A stretch of 64,000 nt of DNA from Physella acuta (Eukaryota; Mollusca; Gastropoda; Physidae). Below are positions 48,110 to 59,545 of this stretch, piece by piece. The translations under genes were made by a program, and so were the position numbers. A model generated the notes under the pieces. That model did no database searches and was not told where the DNA came from. It was given only the letters and a program-made list of their open reading frames with translations. The stretch is taken from the NCBI RefSeq assembly GCF_028476545.1, contig NW_026731944.1, positions 1 to 64,000 of the forward strand. Reading direction: 5' to 3'. Positions within the stretch are counted from its first letter, which is position 1, and each line of letters opens with the position of its first letter.

Positions 48110-48660
48110 AACGGTGGCCACAATCATGCAGCACTAACGGCCACAATAATATACAACTAATATACTGGGCACAATCGTGTATCATTAATGGTCACAACCA
48201 CATATCATTAATAGCCACTATCAATCACCACTAATGGCCACAATCAGGTATCACCCACAATCACGAATCGCTAATGGCCATCATCATGCACAGTCATGGA
48301 ACACTAATGACCACAAACATGTATCACCCACAATCATGTAACACCCACAATCACGCACCACGCTCAATCCTGTACCACCCATAATCATGTACCACCCACA
48401 AAAATGTACCACCCACAAAAATGTACCACCCACAGTCATTTGCACCCCCCCTCCTCAAGATTTTCATTTGCACCCCCCCCCCTCAAACTTTCAATTTAGA
48501 CCCCCCTCAACCTTTCAATTTATTTTTCCAACCCATTTTGGCGCCCCCTAAGGTCAGCGCCCGGGAACATATGTACCCCCCCCCCCCTCACTGCAATCAT
48601 GTAGCACCCACAATCATGTGCCACCCACAATCATGTAAGGCTACCACTAATCGGCCTCAA
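48110..48660. repeat. Degenerate CACAATCATGTACCACC array
   Basis: Units of roughly 16-20 bp (CCACAATCATGTA, CACTAATGGCCA) interrupted by the hAT-like fragment at 48440-48597. Confidence 0.82.
48440..48597. mobile_element. Fragment of the C-rich hAT-like element
   Basis: TTTGCACCCCCC, CTCAAACTTTCAATTT and CCATTTTGGCGCCCCCTAAGG blocks match the interior of the element at 27520-27745 in the same order. The terminal CAGAGGCGTAGC ends were not seen. It lies inside a degenerate CACAATCATGTA array. Confidence 0.72.
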
Positions 48661-48948
48661 CCATTCACAAAACTAGCAGCTCTACTGAAAGAACTGTCAG
48701 TACATAAAAACAATACACAAACACACACTTTATCATATCTGCCTACAGATTTGTAAGTCGACACCCCACTCTCTAACCCTGAACTTCATTTTTAAGTTGT
48801 TTACTCAAGATATTCCTTCCCTATTAAAACTTAATACGATACATCCTTTATTTTCATTTCATTTTTTTTTACTAACCCTTCAAATACTGGACGAAAAATT
48901 AATCCCGAAAATTCCCTTCCACTAATTAAATAACTTGTATTTCATTAG

Positions 48949-49159
48949 GCGCCTACGCCCTGGGCAGTATCGATCCCTCGCTGTATCGCGTGGCCGACGA
49001 GGACGACGACTACGACATCCCCAGCGAGCACATCGGGCGTGTCTGGTTCGCCACCGAGTACGAGCGGGAGGCCGAGAAGCTGATGGTCACCCTGATCAAG
49101 GCCCGGAACTTGCCCAGCAGGACGCAAGGGGTGGACAACGCCTGCGACCCGTTCGTCAG
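48949..49159 (+). CDS. Synaptotagmin-like gene, exon with linker and start of C2A
   Basis: A 211-bp GC-rich exon in AT-rich surroundings. The acceptor is TTTCATTAG| and the donor AG|GTAAAT (GT at 49160-49161). Read after the first two bases it gives 69 codons: AYALGSIDPSLYRV, an acidic stretch (ADEDDDYD), then IGRVWFATEY and KLMVTLIKARNLPSR, ending NACDPFV. The pattern G-(x)-F-x-x-x-Y...L-x-V-x-I-x-x-A-x-x-L-P...DPFV is the start of a C2 domain of the synaptotagmin/Doc2 group. The GSIDPSLYRV lead-in resembles the segment before C2A in several synaptotagmins. It starts in phase 1, matching the end of the exon at 4893, and ends with two bases of a split codon, so at least one further exon lies downstream of the window. 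C2 domains bind phospholipid, often with Ca2+, in membrane trafficking. The first loop is longer than in SYT1 and lacks the usual first Asp, which suggests an atypical member; SYT17- or SYT15-like is a guess. Confidence 0.88.
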
Positions 49160-49184
49160 GTAAATTCAGCTCATTTCCGGTGTC

Positions 49185-49232
49185 TGGGTGGTGGGGAGGA
49201 GGGTGGGGGAGGGTGGGGGGGGGGGGGGAAAT
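49185..49232. repeat. G-rich tract after the donor site
   Basis: GGTGGGGAGGAGGGTGGGGG-type runs begin about 25 bp after the 5' splice site. G runs near donors can affect splicing in other genes; no function is shown here. Confidence 0.6.
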
Positions 49233-49319
49233 CTGATTTATTATTTATTTTCGTTATGATTGACGGAATGTTTATTCGGACGTTAGCTTCTACTTGCTTC
49301 TCCGCTCTGTACTAGTCTA

Positions 49320-49800
49320 ACACGGTAGTTAAAGTTAGGGTTGAGGGTTATGAAATGAGTTAGGGTTAGAAGGATTTAAAGTTAGGGGTTAGGGTTATAA
49401 AATGAGTCACGGTTATACGGATTTAAAGTTAAGGGTTAGGGTTATAAAATGATACAAGGTTATACGGATATCGCTCATAGAAATAACACTATACAGTTAG
49501 GGTTTAGGGTTATAAAATGATACAATGTTATACCGACATCGCGCATAGAAATAACACTATAAAGTTAAGGTTTAGGGTTAGAAAATGATACACAGTTATA
49601 CGGATATCGCTCATAGAAATAACTATAAAGTTAAGGTTTAGGGTTAGAAAATGATACACGGTTATACGGATATCGCCCATAGAAATAACTATAAAGTTAA
49701 GGTTTAGGGTTAGAAAATGATACACAGTTATACGGATATCGCTCATAGAAATAACTATAAAGTTAAGGTTTTGGGTTAGAAAATCATACATGGTTGGACG
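49320..49800. repeat. 66-69-bp minisatellite with TTTAGGGTTA
   Basis: About seven units containing GTTAAGGTTTAGGGTTAGAA, AATGATACACGGTTATACGG and ATATCGCTCATAGAAATAAC. Left units are shorter and lack the ATATCGC segment. Confidence 0.95.
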
Positions 49801-50274
49801 GAGACATGGGGTTTTGGGATTATATCTTTCATTTTCGTTTCATGTGTGAGCAGGCTAAATGGCGCATAACAGGTTGACACTCAATATGTAATTGTGTTCG
49901 ATCCCTTCCAACACTAGAATTAAGAACGAAAAAAGAAGATGCTTTATGTTTAAAAAAAAAAAAACGCATCACAGAATGTGTAAGCAGTCAAGCAAGTCAA
50001 AACAATTACCAATGACGTTTCAATACAATGGCTTCCTCGTCTTCAAACTGATTTCTTTATCAGATAAAGCTAGCTGTATTTCAAGATACACATAGATTTA
50101 GGTCGTATGTAGTACTGTAGTGCATAGTATAATTGAAACATACTGAAGGTTGAACACTTTTCAATTTATTTTCCGTTCAACCGATAAAATAAGAGAAATA
50201 AATAAGTGTCAGAAAGCTTAAATAAAAGCTACAGGCAATATAATCTCGCCAACAGTAAAAGTAATAAAACGTCC

Positions 50275-50425
50275 CAGAGTCCACCCAGCTCTGATAAGTA
50301 ACTAACTCATGTTAGGGAAAGTAAAGGCGGCTGGGCAAATTGTTGACCACACCATCCCTTCATATGGAGAGGTCAAGAAACATTATAAAATCCACTTCAT
50401 GTGCCCAAAGAATCGCTAGGTCTAA
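50275..50425 (+). repeat. SINE family A copy (core and tail)
   Basis: GTTAGGGAAAGTAAAGGCGG followed by CTGGGCAAATTGTTGACC and CACTTCATGTGCCC matches the core and tail of the copies at 6725 and 55949. The tRNA-like head is degraded. Confidence 0.68.
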
Positions 50426-50657
50426 AGAGGAATTTTTTTAAATCCGTTGATAAAATGAGAATCACAAATAGCCTGGGGTTTAGAAATATCATCATAAAGT
50501 ATGTTTCAACTCATACTTGTTTAGAACAATATCCAAACATTCAGCTTAATATAACATCTACTGGACGGCACAGCTTGGCCAATTATCTGATAGTACTTAA
50601 TGCTACTATCAATGGGTTTAACACACTTCTAGAACACGGACCTAAACAGCGCTATAC

Positions 50658-50661
<4 letters not shown>

Positions 50662-50719
<58 letters not shown>
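50662..50719 (+). repeat. Poly-A tract, ~58 bp
   Basis: An uninterrupted A run following GCGCTATACAGT. It could be the tail of a retroposed copy whose body is not recognised upstream, or a simple expansion. Confidence 0.85.
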
Positions 50720-50720
<1 letters not shown>

Positions 50721-52679
50721 AAGGTTTACAAAAGGCGTGTAAATTAAATTTTGAAAATGAACTAAACTATTGAACTGACCTACACTAAGAAAAAAATTAA
50801 ACAGACACATACACCATCAACAACAAACAAAACACAACAACAACAAACATACAAAACAAACACTCTAAACTAAACAACAAATCAACAGAACAATAAAAAA
50901 AATGCCAGAAAGGATTCACGGCAAAACAAAACAAGGACAGGCACAAGACAACGATGGCCAGATTTTTAAACATATGCCTGTCACCGCTGATCCTTAACCA
51001 CTGACCAGCATGCAATTCGTCCTTAGATTAATTTCAACTAAAAACAAAGAAAATATCTTCATTGTTTGTTGTTGCGACATTTGGTTTCGTTTCATTCTCA
51101 TTTTAGAACAACATCATTTAATTAATGACAGATGCCTAGGATATTCCAGCTAAAAGATATCTTAGATGGAATGAGAAAACTCAATATCGTACTGTTATGC
51201 TTTCTTAGCGAAATTGGAACGAATCTTCTCGAATTTATACGGCTTGACGACGACATGATTGGCTCGCTTATAACCGGATGTGAGATATCGTCTGCAAGCC
51301 AAATGTGGGTCAAAATGGCTGTCTATATTGACCTAGAGGACGCGCGCGATTACATTATCATAAAACCTATCTGTTTACGAAATCCCAGTGGCGTAGAAGG
51401 TCTATGGTACCTCACGCAATGGATAAATAAAAATTGTGTGTATAAAATATGTATTGTTAAGTATTATTTTATTTCAATACACAGACATATCCTAATTTAT
51501 AAAAGCCCAATGTGCGCACATCTCTCTCTCTCTCTCTCTCTTTCTCTGTCCGCAAAAAATTTTCGCCGGACATCACGTCAGAATCGGCAGCGATATATCG
51601 AGAATGTTTTACGGACTTTTGTTGAAAATAATATGTTAGATGTTTTAAATGTATAACCACAATTTTACTTAAAGAAGAAAAATAAAAATTTAAGGCGTAT
51701 TCGAATGTAGAGAAACAGTATTATTTATGCAACCGGAAAAGCATTAATATATGTGAAAAAGAACGCATAAAACTGTGACGTCACTATTGCTTATACATTA
51801 ACTAATGACGTCATCTGCCGTGTTAAGAATGAAAAGAAATGAACTATTTCATTCAAATTTGATTTAGATCTACGTACACTATGAAATGTATACAATACAA
51901 TTTTTCCGGCCTAAACTCATAAAATTTATTTTATGTATTTGGATTCTAGATCTAGAGATTCTAGATCTAGACTAAATCTAAATCTAAATCTACGCAATAA
52001 CTAGATCTAGACGTAGACGCTAAGATCTAGATTTAGACTCTAACTTCTCTAAAATCAATTCCAAAAATAAATGTCTATATTAGGACTAAACTATTTCAAG
52101 ACTTATTTATTTTATACAAAATCTTTGTTTGGAACTGGCTAATTTGGGATAAAAAATTAATTTGAAAGAATAGGCATATTCGCGTAAGTTAAGATTTTAA
52201 AATACGTGTTTCATTCTCCGTATTTTATAAGGTGCCTAAATAGCGGAGATGTTAGTGTACATTAAACCACGCAGGTGGTGCGGGTTCGAGACACAGCAAG
52301 TCAATGTATTCTTTTTTATTATGCTCGGGCTAAATTTAAAAAAAAAATTCTTTTAGGAATCTAGATCTAGATCTAGATTGTCGGGTGTCCGATAGGGCAC
52401 TTCCCGGCGCCGCAGGCGCTTCAAATTTGGCATGATCTTGCCTTGGTGCGACAGAACACGGGGGCCGGTTGGCCGAAAAGTCTACGATGTGGGGGTCAAA
52501 ACTGACCTCGACTGACCGGTACCTTATATGAGCTATAAATCGAAAAAAAATGTCCACGGAGGAACCTCTTCATAACTCTTGAGGTCGTAGACCGACCTTC
52601 GGGCGAATTAATTAAGCATTCAAATTCTCAATGTTTTCGAAAGCCTAAGCGAAGCTGGGCAGCATGCCTAGTGTGATTA
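50720..52679. other. Intronic or downstream sequence, nothing coding
   Basis: CAACAACAAA-rich patch at 50815-50880, a CT run at 51521-51545, and clustered TCTAGATCTAGA-type palindromes at 51945-52035 and 52360-52380. A GC-rich patch at 52380-52520 (CACTTCCCGGCGCCGCAGGC) resembles no recognised gene. Confidence 0.4.
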
Positions 52680-52850
52680 TATTTGATTTGAGTTCACCCA
52701 TCTTTTGATGAGTACCTTATTCACGTTATGGAGAGTAAAGGCGGTTGGGCATAGCGCTGACCAAAGTAATCTCTTCATGAGGTCGGTCACAGAAACAGAT
52801 AAACTCTACTTCATCTGCCCCTGAACTGTCACGTTCAAATAGGGCAACTT
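52680..52850 (+). repeat. SINE family A copy
   Basis: GTTATGGAGAGTAAAGGCGG, TTGGGCATAGCGCTGACC and CTCTACTTCATCTGCCCC match the family core and tail. Confidence 0.72.
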
Positions 52851-53296
52851 TTACATATATGATTTAATAGGCCTCCTTTATATTGTAGTAGGTATAGGCG
52901 CAAATATTAAAACTAGTATGGGTTAGGTTTGAGTTCTGTAAGTCTTTTTCTACATCATGGATTTAGTTTTTAAAATAAAAACAACTTCCATTTGTTGATA
53001 ACGCCACACTGCGTTAGTATAGAAAAAGTGACGTATCGCTGTAAAAATGTGACTGCTATCTGGGAACTTAAGCACTGATATACATACACATGCACACATA
53101 AACAAGCACGAAACCTAACTTTGAAGAAAAACATACTAAAACCACAATGGATAAACCACAGTTGTCACAGTTTTCTTATTTTGAGAAAAAAAAATGAGAT
53201 TTTGTGTTTGAGATCCCTTACTGTTCCATTGTGGCATGATTTTAAAATCCTAAATATTGAGGGGATCGAGGTGGTTTTACGCTTTCATAGTGTTTT

Positions 53297-53299
<3 letters not shown>

Positions 53300-53348
<49 letters not shown>
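53300..53348. repeat. TA microsatellite
   Basis: About 24 TA units. Confidence 0.96.
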
Positions 53349-53351
<3 letters not shown>

Positions 53352-53389
53352 ATACTAATAGTTTCGCTGTCTGTGTATCTATCTATCTG

Positions 53390-53505
53390 ACAAGAACGCT
53401 CTGGAACGCTCTAGAGAAAACATAAGCAAAAAAGGAACGCTCTAGAGAAAACATAAGCAAAAATTCTGACAAGAACGCTCTAGAGAAAACATAAGGAAAA
53501 TAAAA
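53390..53505. repeat. AGAACGCTCTAGAGAAAACA short tandem repeat
   Basis: Three to four units of AACGCTCTAGAGAAAACATA with a variable AGCAAAAA tail. Confidence 0.9.
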
Positions 53506-53639
53506 ACTCTCACAGTGAAACGAAAGACGAAGTATGACGTCGCCACATTTAGTGCACTGACGTCATTGATTATCGCGTAAACATGGAATAATAAAAAGGA
53601 AATGTTGTCTAATCTAAATGGTTTGCGTGAAGAGTTTCT

Positions 53640-55090
53640 TGCATACAATTCTTCGGGTAGGGGCGAAGCCCCACCCCCCGCGTAAGAACGTCTGAGCCCC
53701 CCCCCCCCTCCCCAACTCAAAAGAAATTTCTTCATCGATACTCTATAACAAAATTACCGCCTAATTAATGTGTCTAATCTAAAAAGTGGTTTTCTTGCAA
53801 TGGGACGGTAGACATGTTTTTTTTGGGGGGGGGGGGGGGTGGAGGGGTGGGGGGGGGTGTGTGTGTGTGTGTGGGGGGGGTGTGGGGGGGGGGGGGGTGG
53901 TGTGTGGGGGGTGGGTTGGTTTCAGTGTTTCTTTCAGACTTTTTCCTCCCCGGAGAGGGGTGGGGGTACTTGAAATTTTCGGGGGCGGGGGTAGAATTTT
54001 CTGGGAGGGGGCGGACACTGGAAAAAGTATATAATTATATTTCGTTGAATGGGACGGTAGACATGTTTTTTTTTGGGGGTGGGGGTGGTGGAGGGGTGGG
54101 GGGGGGGGGGTGGGGGTGTGGGGGGGGGGGGGGTGGTGGGGGTGTTGTGTGGGGGGGGGTGGGGGTGGTGTGTGGGGGGGTGGTGGGGGGTGGTGTGTGG
54201 GGGGTGGGTTGGTTTCAGTGTTTCTTTCAGACTTTTTCCTCCCCGGAGAGGGGTGGGGGTACTTGAAATTTTCGGGGGCGGGGGTAGAATTTTCTGGGAG
54301 GGGGCGGACACTGGAAAAAGTATATAATTATATTTCGTTGAATGGGACGGTAGACATGATTTTTTTGGGAGTGGGGGGTGGGGGGTGGGAGGTGGGGGGT
54401 GGCGGGGGGGGTGGTGGGGGGGTGGGGGGTGGTGTGTGGGGGGGGGGGGTGGCGGGTGGTGTGTGGGGGGTGGGGGTGGGGGTGGTGTGTGTGGGGGTGG
54501 GGGTGGGTGGTGTGTGGGGGGGGGGGGGTGGCGGGTGGTGTGTGGGGGGTGGGGGTGGGGGTGGTGTGTGTGGGGGTGGGGGTGGGTGGTGTGTGGAGGT
54601 GTGTGTGTGGGGGGGGGTGGGGTGGGGTGGTTTCCTCATCGATACTCTATAATAAAATTACCACCTAATTAATGTGTCTAATCTAAAAAGTGGTTTTCTC
54701 GCAATTTCTTTAATGCAATTCTTCGCGTAGTGGCTAAGCGCGACACCAGTGTTTCTTTCAGACTTTTTCCTCCCCGGAGAGGGGCAGGGGGTACTTGAGG
54801 TTTTCGGGGGCGGGGGTAGAATTTTCGGGAAGGGGGCGGACACTGGAAAAAGTATATAATTATATTTCGTTGAATGGGACGGTAGACATGTTTTTTTGGG
54901 GGGTGGGGGTGGGTGGGTGGGGGTGGGTGGGGGGAGGTGTGTGGGGGGGTGGGGGTGGTGGGGGTGGGGGTGGGGGTGGGTTGTGTGTGGGGGGTGGAGG
55001 TGTGTGTGGGGGTGGGGGGTGGGGGTGGGGGTGGTGTGTGTGGGGTGGGGGGGGTGGGGGTGTGTGGGGGGGGGGTGGGATGGTTTTAGT
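53640..55090. repeat. G-rich macrosatellite built on a dispersed repeat
   Basis: Four units, each with GAATGGGACGGTAGACATG, a long GGGGGTGTGGG tract, TTTCAGTGTTTCTTTCAGAC, CTCCCCGGAGAGGGG and GGGGGCGGACACTGGAAAAA, starting near 53800, 54048, 54340 and 54875. The outer flank CTAATTAATGTGTCTAATCT occurs at 53761 and 54664. The conserved parts match the fragments at 1-90, 23030 and 38735 (inverted or direct), so a dispersed element seeded the array. Confidence 0.93.
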
Positions 55091-55424
55091 TTAGAGAAAA
55101 GAGACAGCACTATCAGCCTAGCGCCCGTTGTACCCTTCCTCAACGGGCCATTTATCTAGTATATATATATATATACACAAGCATAACATGAGTATATGGC
55201 ACTAACACAAAAATTACAAAAAGTGGACATCAGTGGTTTATCCAGTGTGGCTGTTACAAGTCAAACATGCCTGAAATAGAATGCTCAAGAAAACTCCGCC
55301 CACACGGCCACCACGTGACGTTAACCGCTCCATGATTTCATATTAGACAGCTTTTTCACGCTCGGCTGAACCAGGTCATGCAATTTGCATGGCCCCACGG
55401 GAACTCTCAATCAGGAAGAAATTA

Positions 55425-55945
55425 GTTTTATTTTCTGGGGCAAGTATTACACATGGCACGGTGTAAAGATCAGTTTTACTTTCTGGGGCAAGTATTACAC
55501 ATGGCACGGTGTATACATTAGTTATACTTTTTGGGGCAAGTATTACACATGGCATTGTGGATACATTAGTTTTACTTTCTGGGGCAAGTATTACACATGG
55601 CACGGTGTATACATTAGTTATACTTTTTGGGGCAAGTATTACACATGGCATTGTGGATACATTAGTTTTACTTTTTGGGGTAAATATTACACATGGCACG
55701 GTGTATAGATCAGTTTTACTTTCTGGGGCAAGTATTACACATTGCACGGTTTATACATTAGTTTTACTTTTTGGGGCAAGATTTTATAAATTGCAAGGAG
55801 TATAGATCAGTTTTACTTTCTTGGAAATCAGTTTTACTTTCTGGGAAATCAGTTCTTCATTCTGGGGTAAGACTTTACATATTGCACGGAGTATATATCA
55901 GTTATACTTTCTGGGCCAAGATTTTACATATGGCACGGTGTATAG
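55425..55945. repeat. 48-bp minisatellite (GGGGCAAGTATTACACATGG)
   Basis: About ten units with GGGGCAAGTATTACACATGG, CACGGTGTATACATTAG and TTTTACTTTCT. Two-unit variants (CATTGTGGATAC) alternate, indicating a 96-bp higher-order step. Right-hand units are truncated. Confidence 0.97.
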
Positions 55946-55948
55946 CAA

Positions 55949-56155
55949 TGGGACAGAGTAGTCGAATGAGCATACGACTGCCAACCTGAAAGTCTCCAGT
56001 TCTAATCCGGGTTCTAAAACGTAGAACGTCTTCACATCTCTGAAAGACACATTGTTTCCGTTATGGAAAGTAAAGGCGGCTGGGCGTAATGTTGACTCTA
56101 AGTAAACTCTACTTTACCTGCTCAATTGACCGTTAGGTTCGAAAGGAAACTTACG
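55949..56155 (+). repeat. SINE family A copy (near full length)
   Basis: The tRNA-like head has TAGTCGAATGAGCATACG (box A-like) and CCAGTTCTAATCC (box B-like). It is followed by GTTATGGAAAGTAAAGGCGG, CTGGGCGTAATGTTGAC and CTCTACTTTACCTGCTC. It is the best copy in the window. Confidence 0.78.
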
Positions 56156-56189
56156 GTGTATAGACAGCTTTATTCTTACATTTAGGCTT

Positions 56190-56400
56190 TCCAATTGCCA
56201 ATTTTATTACTATGGCCAGTTTTTTTTTAAATTGCCAGTTTTCCTATTGCCGATTTAATACTTATGGTAATTATTCAAAATTGCCTGTTTTCCCAGTTAC
56301 CAGTTTTATTATTGCTAGCTTGGTACTCATGGCCAGTTTTTTTCCCAATGGTTATGTTTTTCATATTGCCAGTTTTTTTTCAAATGCGTGTTGAATTTCA
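56190..56400. repeat. Degenerate ATTGCCAGTTTT repeat
   Basis: Loosely repeating ATTGCCAGTTTT / TATGGCCAGTTTTTTT units over about 200 bp, old and diverged. Confidence 0.7.
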
Positions 56401-56830
56401 AAAGCCAGTTTTGTTAACTGAGTGCAAATTAACCACTGATTTAAATCAAAAGCGAAACTTTTACAAAATGCAGTTGGACCTATTCACTTTCTGTTGATTA
56501 CCCCTTAAAATAAATAGTGCAAAATTTAAGGACATTGCACCACGACGTAGCAGAAATTTAAAACTTGAAAACTTAAAAAAATAATAATACACAGACAGCT
56601 GAGTTGTTTTGTTCGCTTCAAATTACAAAAATAAATTGAAAATATAAAAAAAAAAATGAATGACTTTTAGTAATATAACGCCTTTGTATTTCTTCCCCAC
56701 CCCCCCCCCCTCCCTCCCTGTCGTGGATACCCCACGGCTCCTGTCTTGACACGCCTCCTTTGGCTTCCCTGTGTACAATTTCTGGTCTCTGCGTCATGTG
56801 TTGGGGTAGTGCAGAAACTCTAAGGTAGTA
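56401..56830. other. Sequence with no recognised feature
   Basis: AT-rich, with a C-rich tract at 56697-56715. No supported gene. Confidence 0.35.
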
Positions 56831-56834
56831 TGAA

Positions 56835-57490
56835 ATGTAGAGACTCGTACGAAAAGTGTATGCTAGTACGAAAAGTGTATGCTAGTAAGAAAAGTTTATG
56901 GTAGTACGAAAAGTGTATGCTAGTACGAAAAGTGTATGATAGTACGAAAAGTGTATGATAGTACGAAAAGTGTATGGTAGTACGAAAAGTGTGTTCTAGT
57001 ACGAAAAGTGTATGCTAGTACGAAAAGTGTATATTAGTACGAAAAGTTTATGGTAGTACGAAAAGTGTATGCTAGTACGAAAAGTGTATGGTAGTACGAA
57101 AAGTGTATGATAGTACGAAAAGTGTATGGTAGTACGAAAAGTGTATTCTAGTACGAAAAGTGTATGCTAGTACGAAAAGTGTATACTAGTACGAAAAGTG
57201 TATGCTAGTACGAAAAGTGTATGCTAGTACGAAAAGTGTATGCTAGTACGAAAAGTGTATGCTAGTACGAAAAGTGTATGGTTGTACGAAAAGTGTATGC
57301 TAGTACAAAAAGCGTATGCTAGTACGAAAAGTGCATGCTCGAACGAAAAGTGTATGCTAGTACGAAAAGTGTATGCTAGTACGAAAAGTGCATGCTCGTA
57401 CGAAAAGTGTATGCTAGTACGAAAAGTGCATGCTCGTACGAAAAGTGCATGCTCGTACGAAAAGTGTAGGTTCGAACAAAAAGTGTAGGT
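56835..57490. repeat. 19-bp array (GTACGAAAAGTGTATGCTA)
   Basis: About 34 units of GTACGAAAAGTGTATGCTA with variants at the last four positions and late units with GCATGCTC. Confidence 0.98.
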
Positions 57491-58220
57491 TCGTAGGTAA
57501 GGTGTAAATTCATATAAAAATAAAAGATAAAATTAATAATGTGGGCTCGTACTAAAAGCGGGGGACGTGCAAGTTCGTATGAAACTTGTAAAAGTGTACG
57601 TTTGCGCAATATGTATAGGGTATTGCAAAAAGTGTAGATCGTATAAAAATGCAGGCGCATACAAAGTGTAGTATTAAACAAATAGCATAGTTTCAAATAT
57701 AAATGGAATATTCATATAAAATGTGCATGCTTCAACTAACGGAATTCGTATTCGTATATAAATTGTAACTTAATTCGTACATGGGTTGATTAGTACAAAG
57801 TATAGATTCGATCAAAATGTGACTGAAATTTGCGCAAACGGAAAACCGCGCAACGGAAAACTGCGCAAACAGAAAAAAAATTAGCAAACACAAACAAATT
57901 AAATCTTACAAAGGGCCATTACTAATCACAGACGTTTTCTCCTATCAAATAACGTATATCCGTACCTACAACACAAACTAACCAACAAGCCAACAGCCTC
58001 TCACAGAAATCACATACAAATCATTCACCGCATATTAAACGAAAAACATATGTATGCGATAGCCACATAACCCGAGCAGCATAAAGCGGCTAGCTGTAGC
58101 TAGACGTAGCAAATCGTTCTCGTGTAGCCTCATAAATAATGCTCGTCAGCTTTTAGAATCTCCGCGTACAAAAGAGCTCGCCAAGATTTGATACACGGTT
58201 TCTCTCAACAAGAGCAGACA
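57491..58220. other. Sequence with no recognised feature
   Basis: Diverged units of the previous array persist to about 57800 (GTAGATCGTATAAAAATG, TTCGTATAAAATGTGC); beyond that nothing was recognised. Confidence 0.4.
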
Positions 58221-58227
58221 GATTGAT

Positions 58228-58835
58228 CCGATGAGATCCCCTCCACCTCCTAACCTCCCCTCTCTATCCCTCCCCCCTCCACCTCTTAACCTCCCCCCTC
58301 CACCTCTCTATCCCTCCCCCGTACACTTCTCTATTCCCCCTCCCCCCTCCACCTCTCTATCCCTCCCCCGTACACCTCTCTATCCCTCCCTCTCCACCTC
58401 TCTACCTCCCCCTCCCCTCCACCTCTCTATCCCTCCATACACATCTCTATCCCTCCCTCCCCCAGTACATTTCTCTATCCCTCGCCCCCCCCCCCCCCCG
58501 TACACCTCTCTATCCCTCCCCCGTACACTTTTCTATCACTCCCTCCCCCGTACACCTCTCTATCCCTCCCCCGTACACTTCTCTATCACTCCCTCCCCCG
58601 TACACCTCTCTATCCCTCACCCGTACATTTCTCTATCCCTGCCCCTCCACCTCTTTACCTCCCCCTCTCTATCCTCCCCCTCGTAAACCTCTCTATCCCT
58701 CCCCCTCCACCCCTTTACCCCACTCCACCTCTCTATCCCTCCCCCTCCCCCCTCCACCTCTCTATTACTCCCCCTCACCTCTCTATCCCTCCCCCTGTAC
58801 ACCTCTCTATCCCACCCCTTTCTACCCCCCCCCCC
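58228..58835. repeat. Polypyrimidine array (CACCTCTCTATCCCTCCCCC)
   Basis: About 25 units of CACCTCTCTATCCCTCCCCC with GTA or CT spacers. Long all-pyrimidine runs; frames here are composition artefacts. Confidence 0.97.
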
Positions 58836-59049
58836 CACTCTACACCACAAACCCGATTGTATGAGATTCATGGAAGGACAACTCCCAACAACCCACCAAG
58901 CGAGGTTTGATCCAATGGAAATGAAGATCTACGCGTACATTCAAAGATTTGCCCGGAATTTTAAAAAATCCATTCTTATCTAACTAGGTTACGCTCTAAG
59001 CGCGATACACTTAGTTGAAGGCCGCGATGTTGTGGGTACTATGTTGAAG

Positions 59050-59335
59050 ACAGTCGTCTAGACATAGTTGAAGTCAGGCGTTTAGATACAGCTGATGTCA
59101 GGCGTTTGATTCAGTTGAAGTTAGACGTTTAAACACAGTTGCAGTCAGGTAATTATATAAAGCTGAAGTCAGGTGTTTAGACAAAGTTGAAGTCAGGCGT
59201 TTAGAAAAAGCTTAAGTCAGGCCTTTTAGACATAGCCAAAGTTAAGCGAATGGATACAGCTAAGTCAAGTATAAATACAAACACAGTTGAGATCAGGCGT
59301 TTAGACTCAGTAGAAGTCAGGTGTTCAGATAACCT
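59050..59335. repeat. ~24-bp array (GTTGAAGTCAGGCGTTTAGA)
   Basis: About eleven diverged units of GTTGAAGTCAGGCGTTTAGA plus CACA. Confidence 0.9.
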
Positions 59336-59379
59336 TGTTTAAACACACCAATATAAGTTAATAACACGACTTTGAGACA

Positions 59380-59545
59380 CTCACCATTAAAACTCGCCCA
59401 TTGAATACGTCATGAAGACACGTTCATTAAATACGTCATTGAGACACCTCAATTAAATACGTCATGGAGAATCGTCCATCAAATACATCATAGAGTCACA
59501 CACGTCAGCAAAATACGTCACTAGCGCATGTCATTTGACATACGT
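59380..59545. repeat. ~27-bp array (TTAAATACGTCATGGAGACA)
   Basis: Six diverged units of ATTAAATACGTCATGGAGAC plus an ACGTCC spacer. Each has a TACGTCA, a CRE-like half-site. Confidence 0.85.

Noticed and set aside
48935-49315. Arginine-rich frame over the C2 exon in another phase
   Set aside because: The phase used by the splice sites gives a clear C2 domain; the other frame has no similarity.
49320-49800. Telomeric TTAGGG repeats
   Set aside because: TTTAGGGTTA occurs once per 66-bp unit rather than as tandem hexamers.
50401-50742. Frame ending in a poly-lysine stretch
   Set aside because: The tail translates a poly-A run, and the upstream part overlaps a SINE.
51132-51656. 174-residue frame starting MPRIFQLKDIL
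   Set aside because: No recognised domain, no splice support and biased simple sequence at its end; likely chance in AT-rich DNA.
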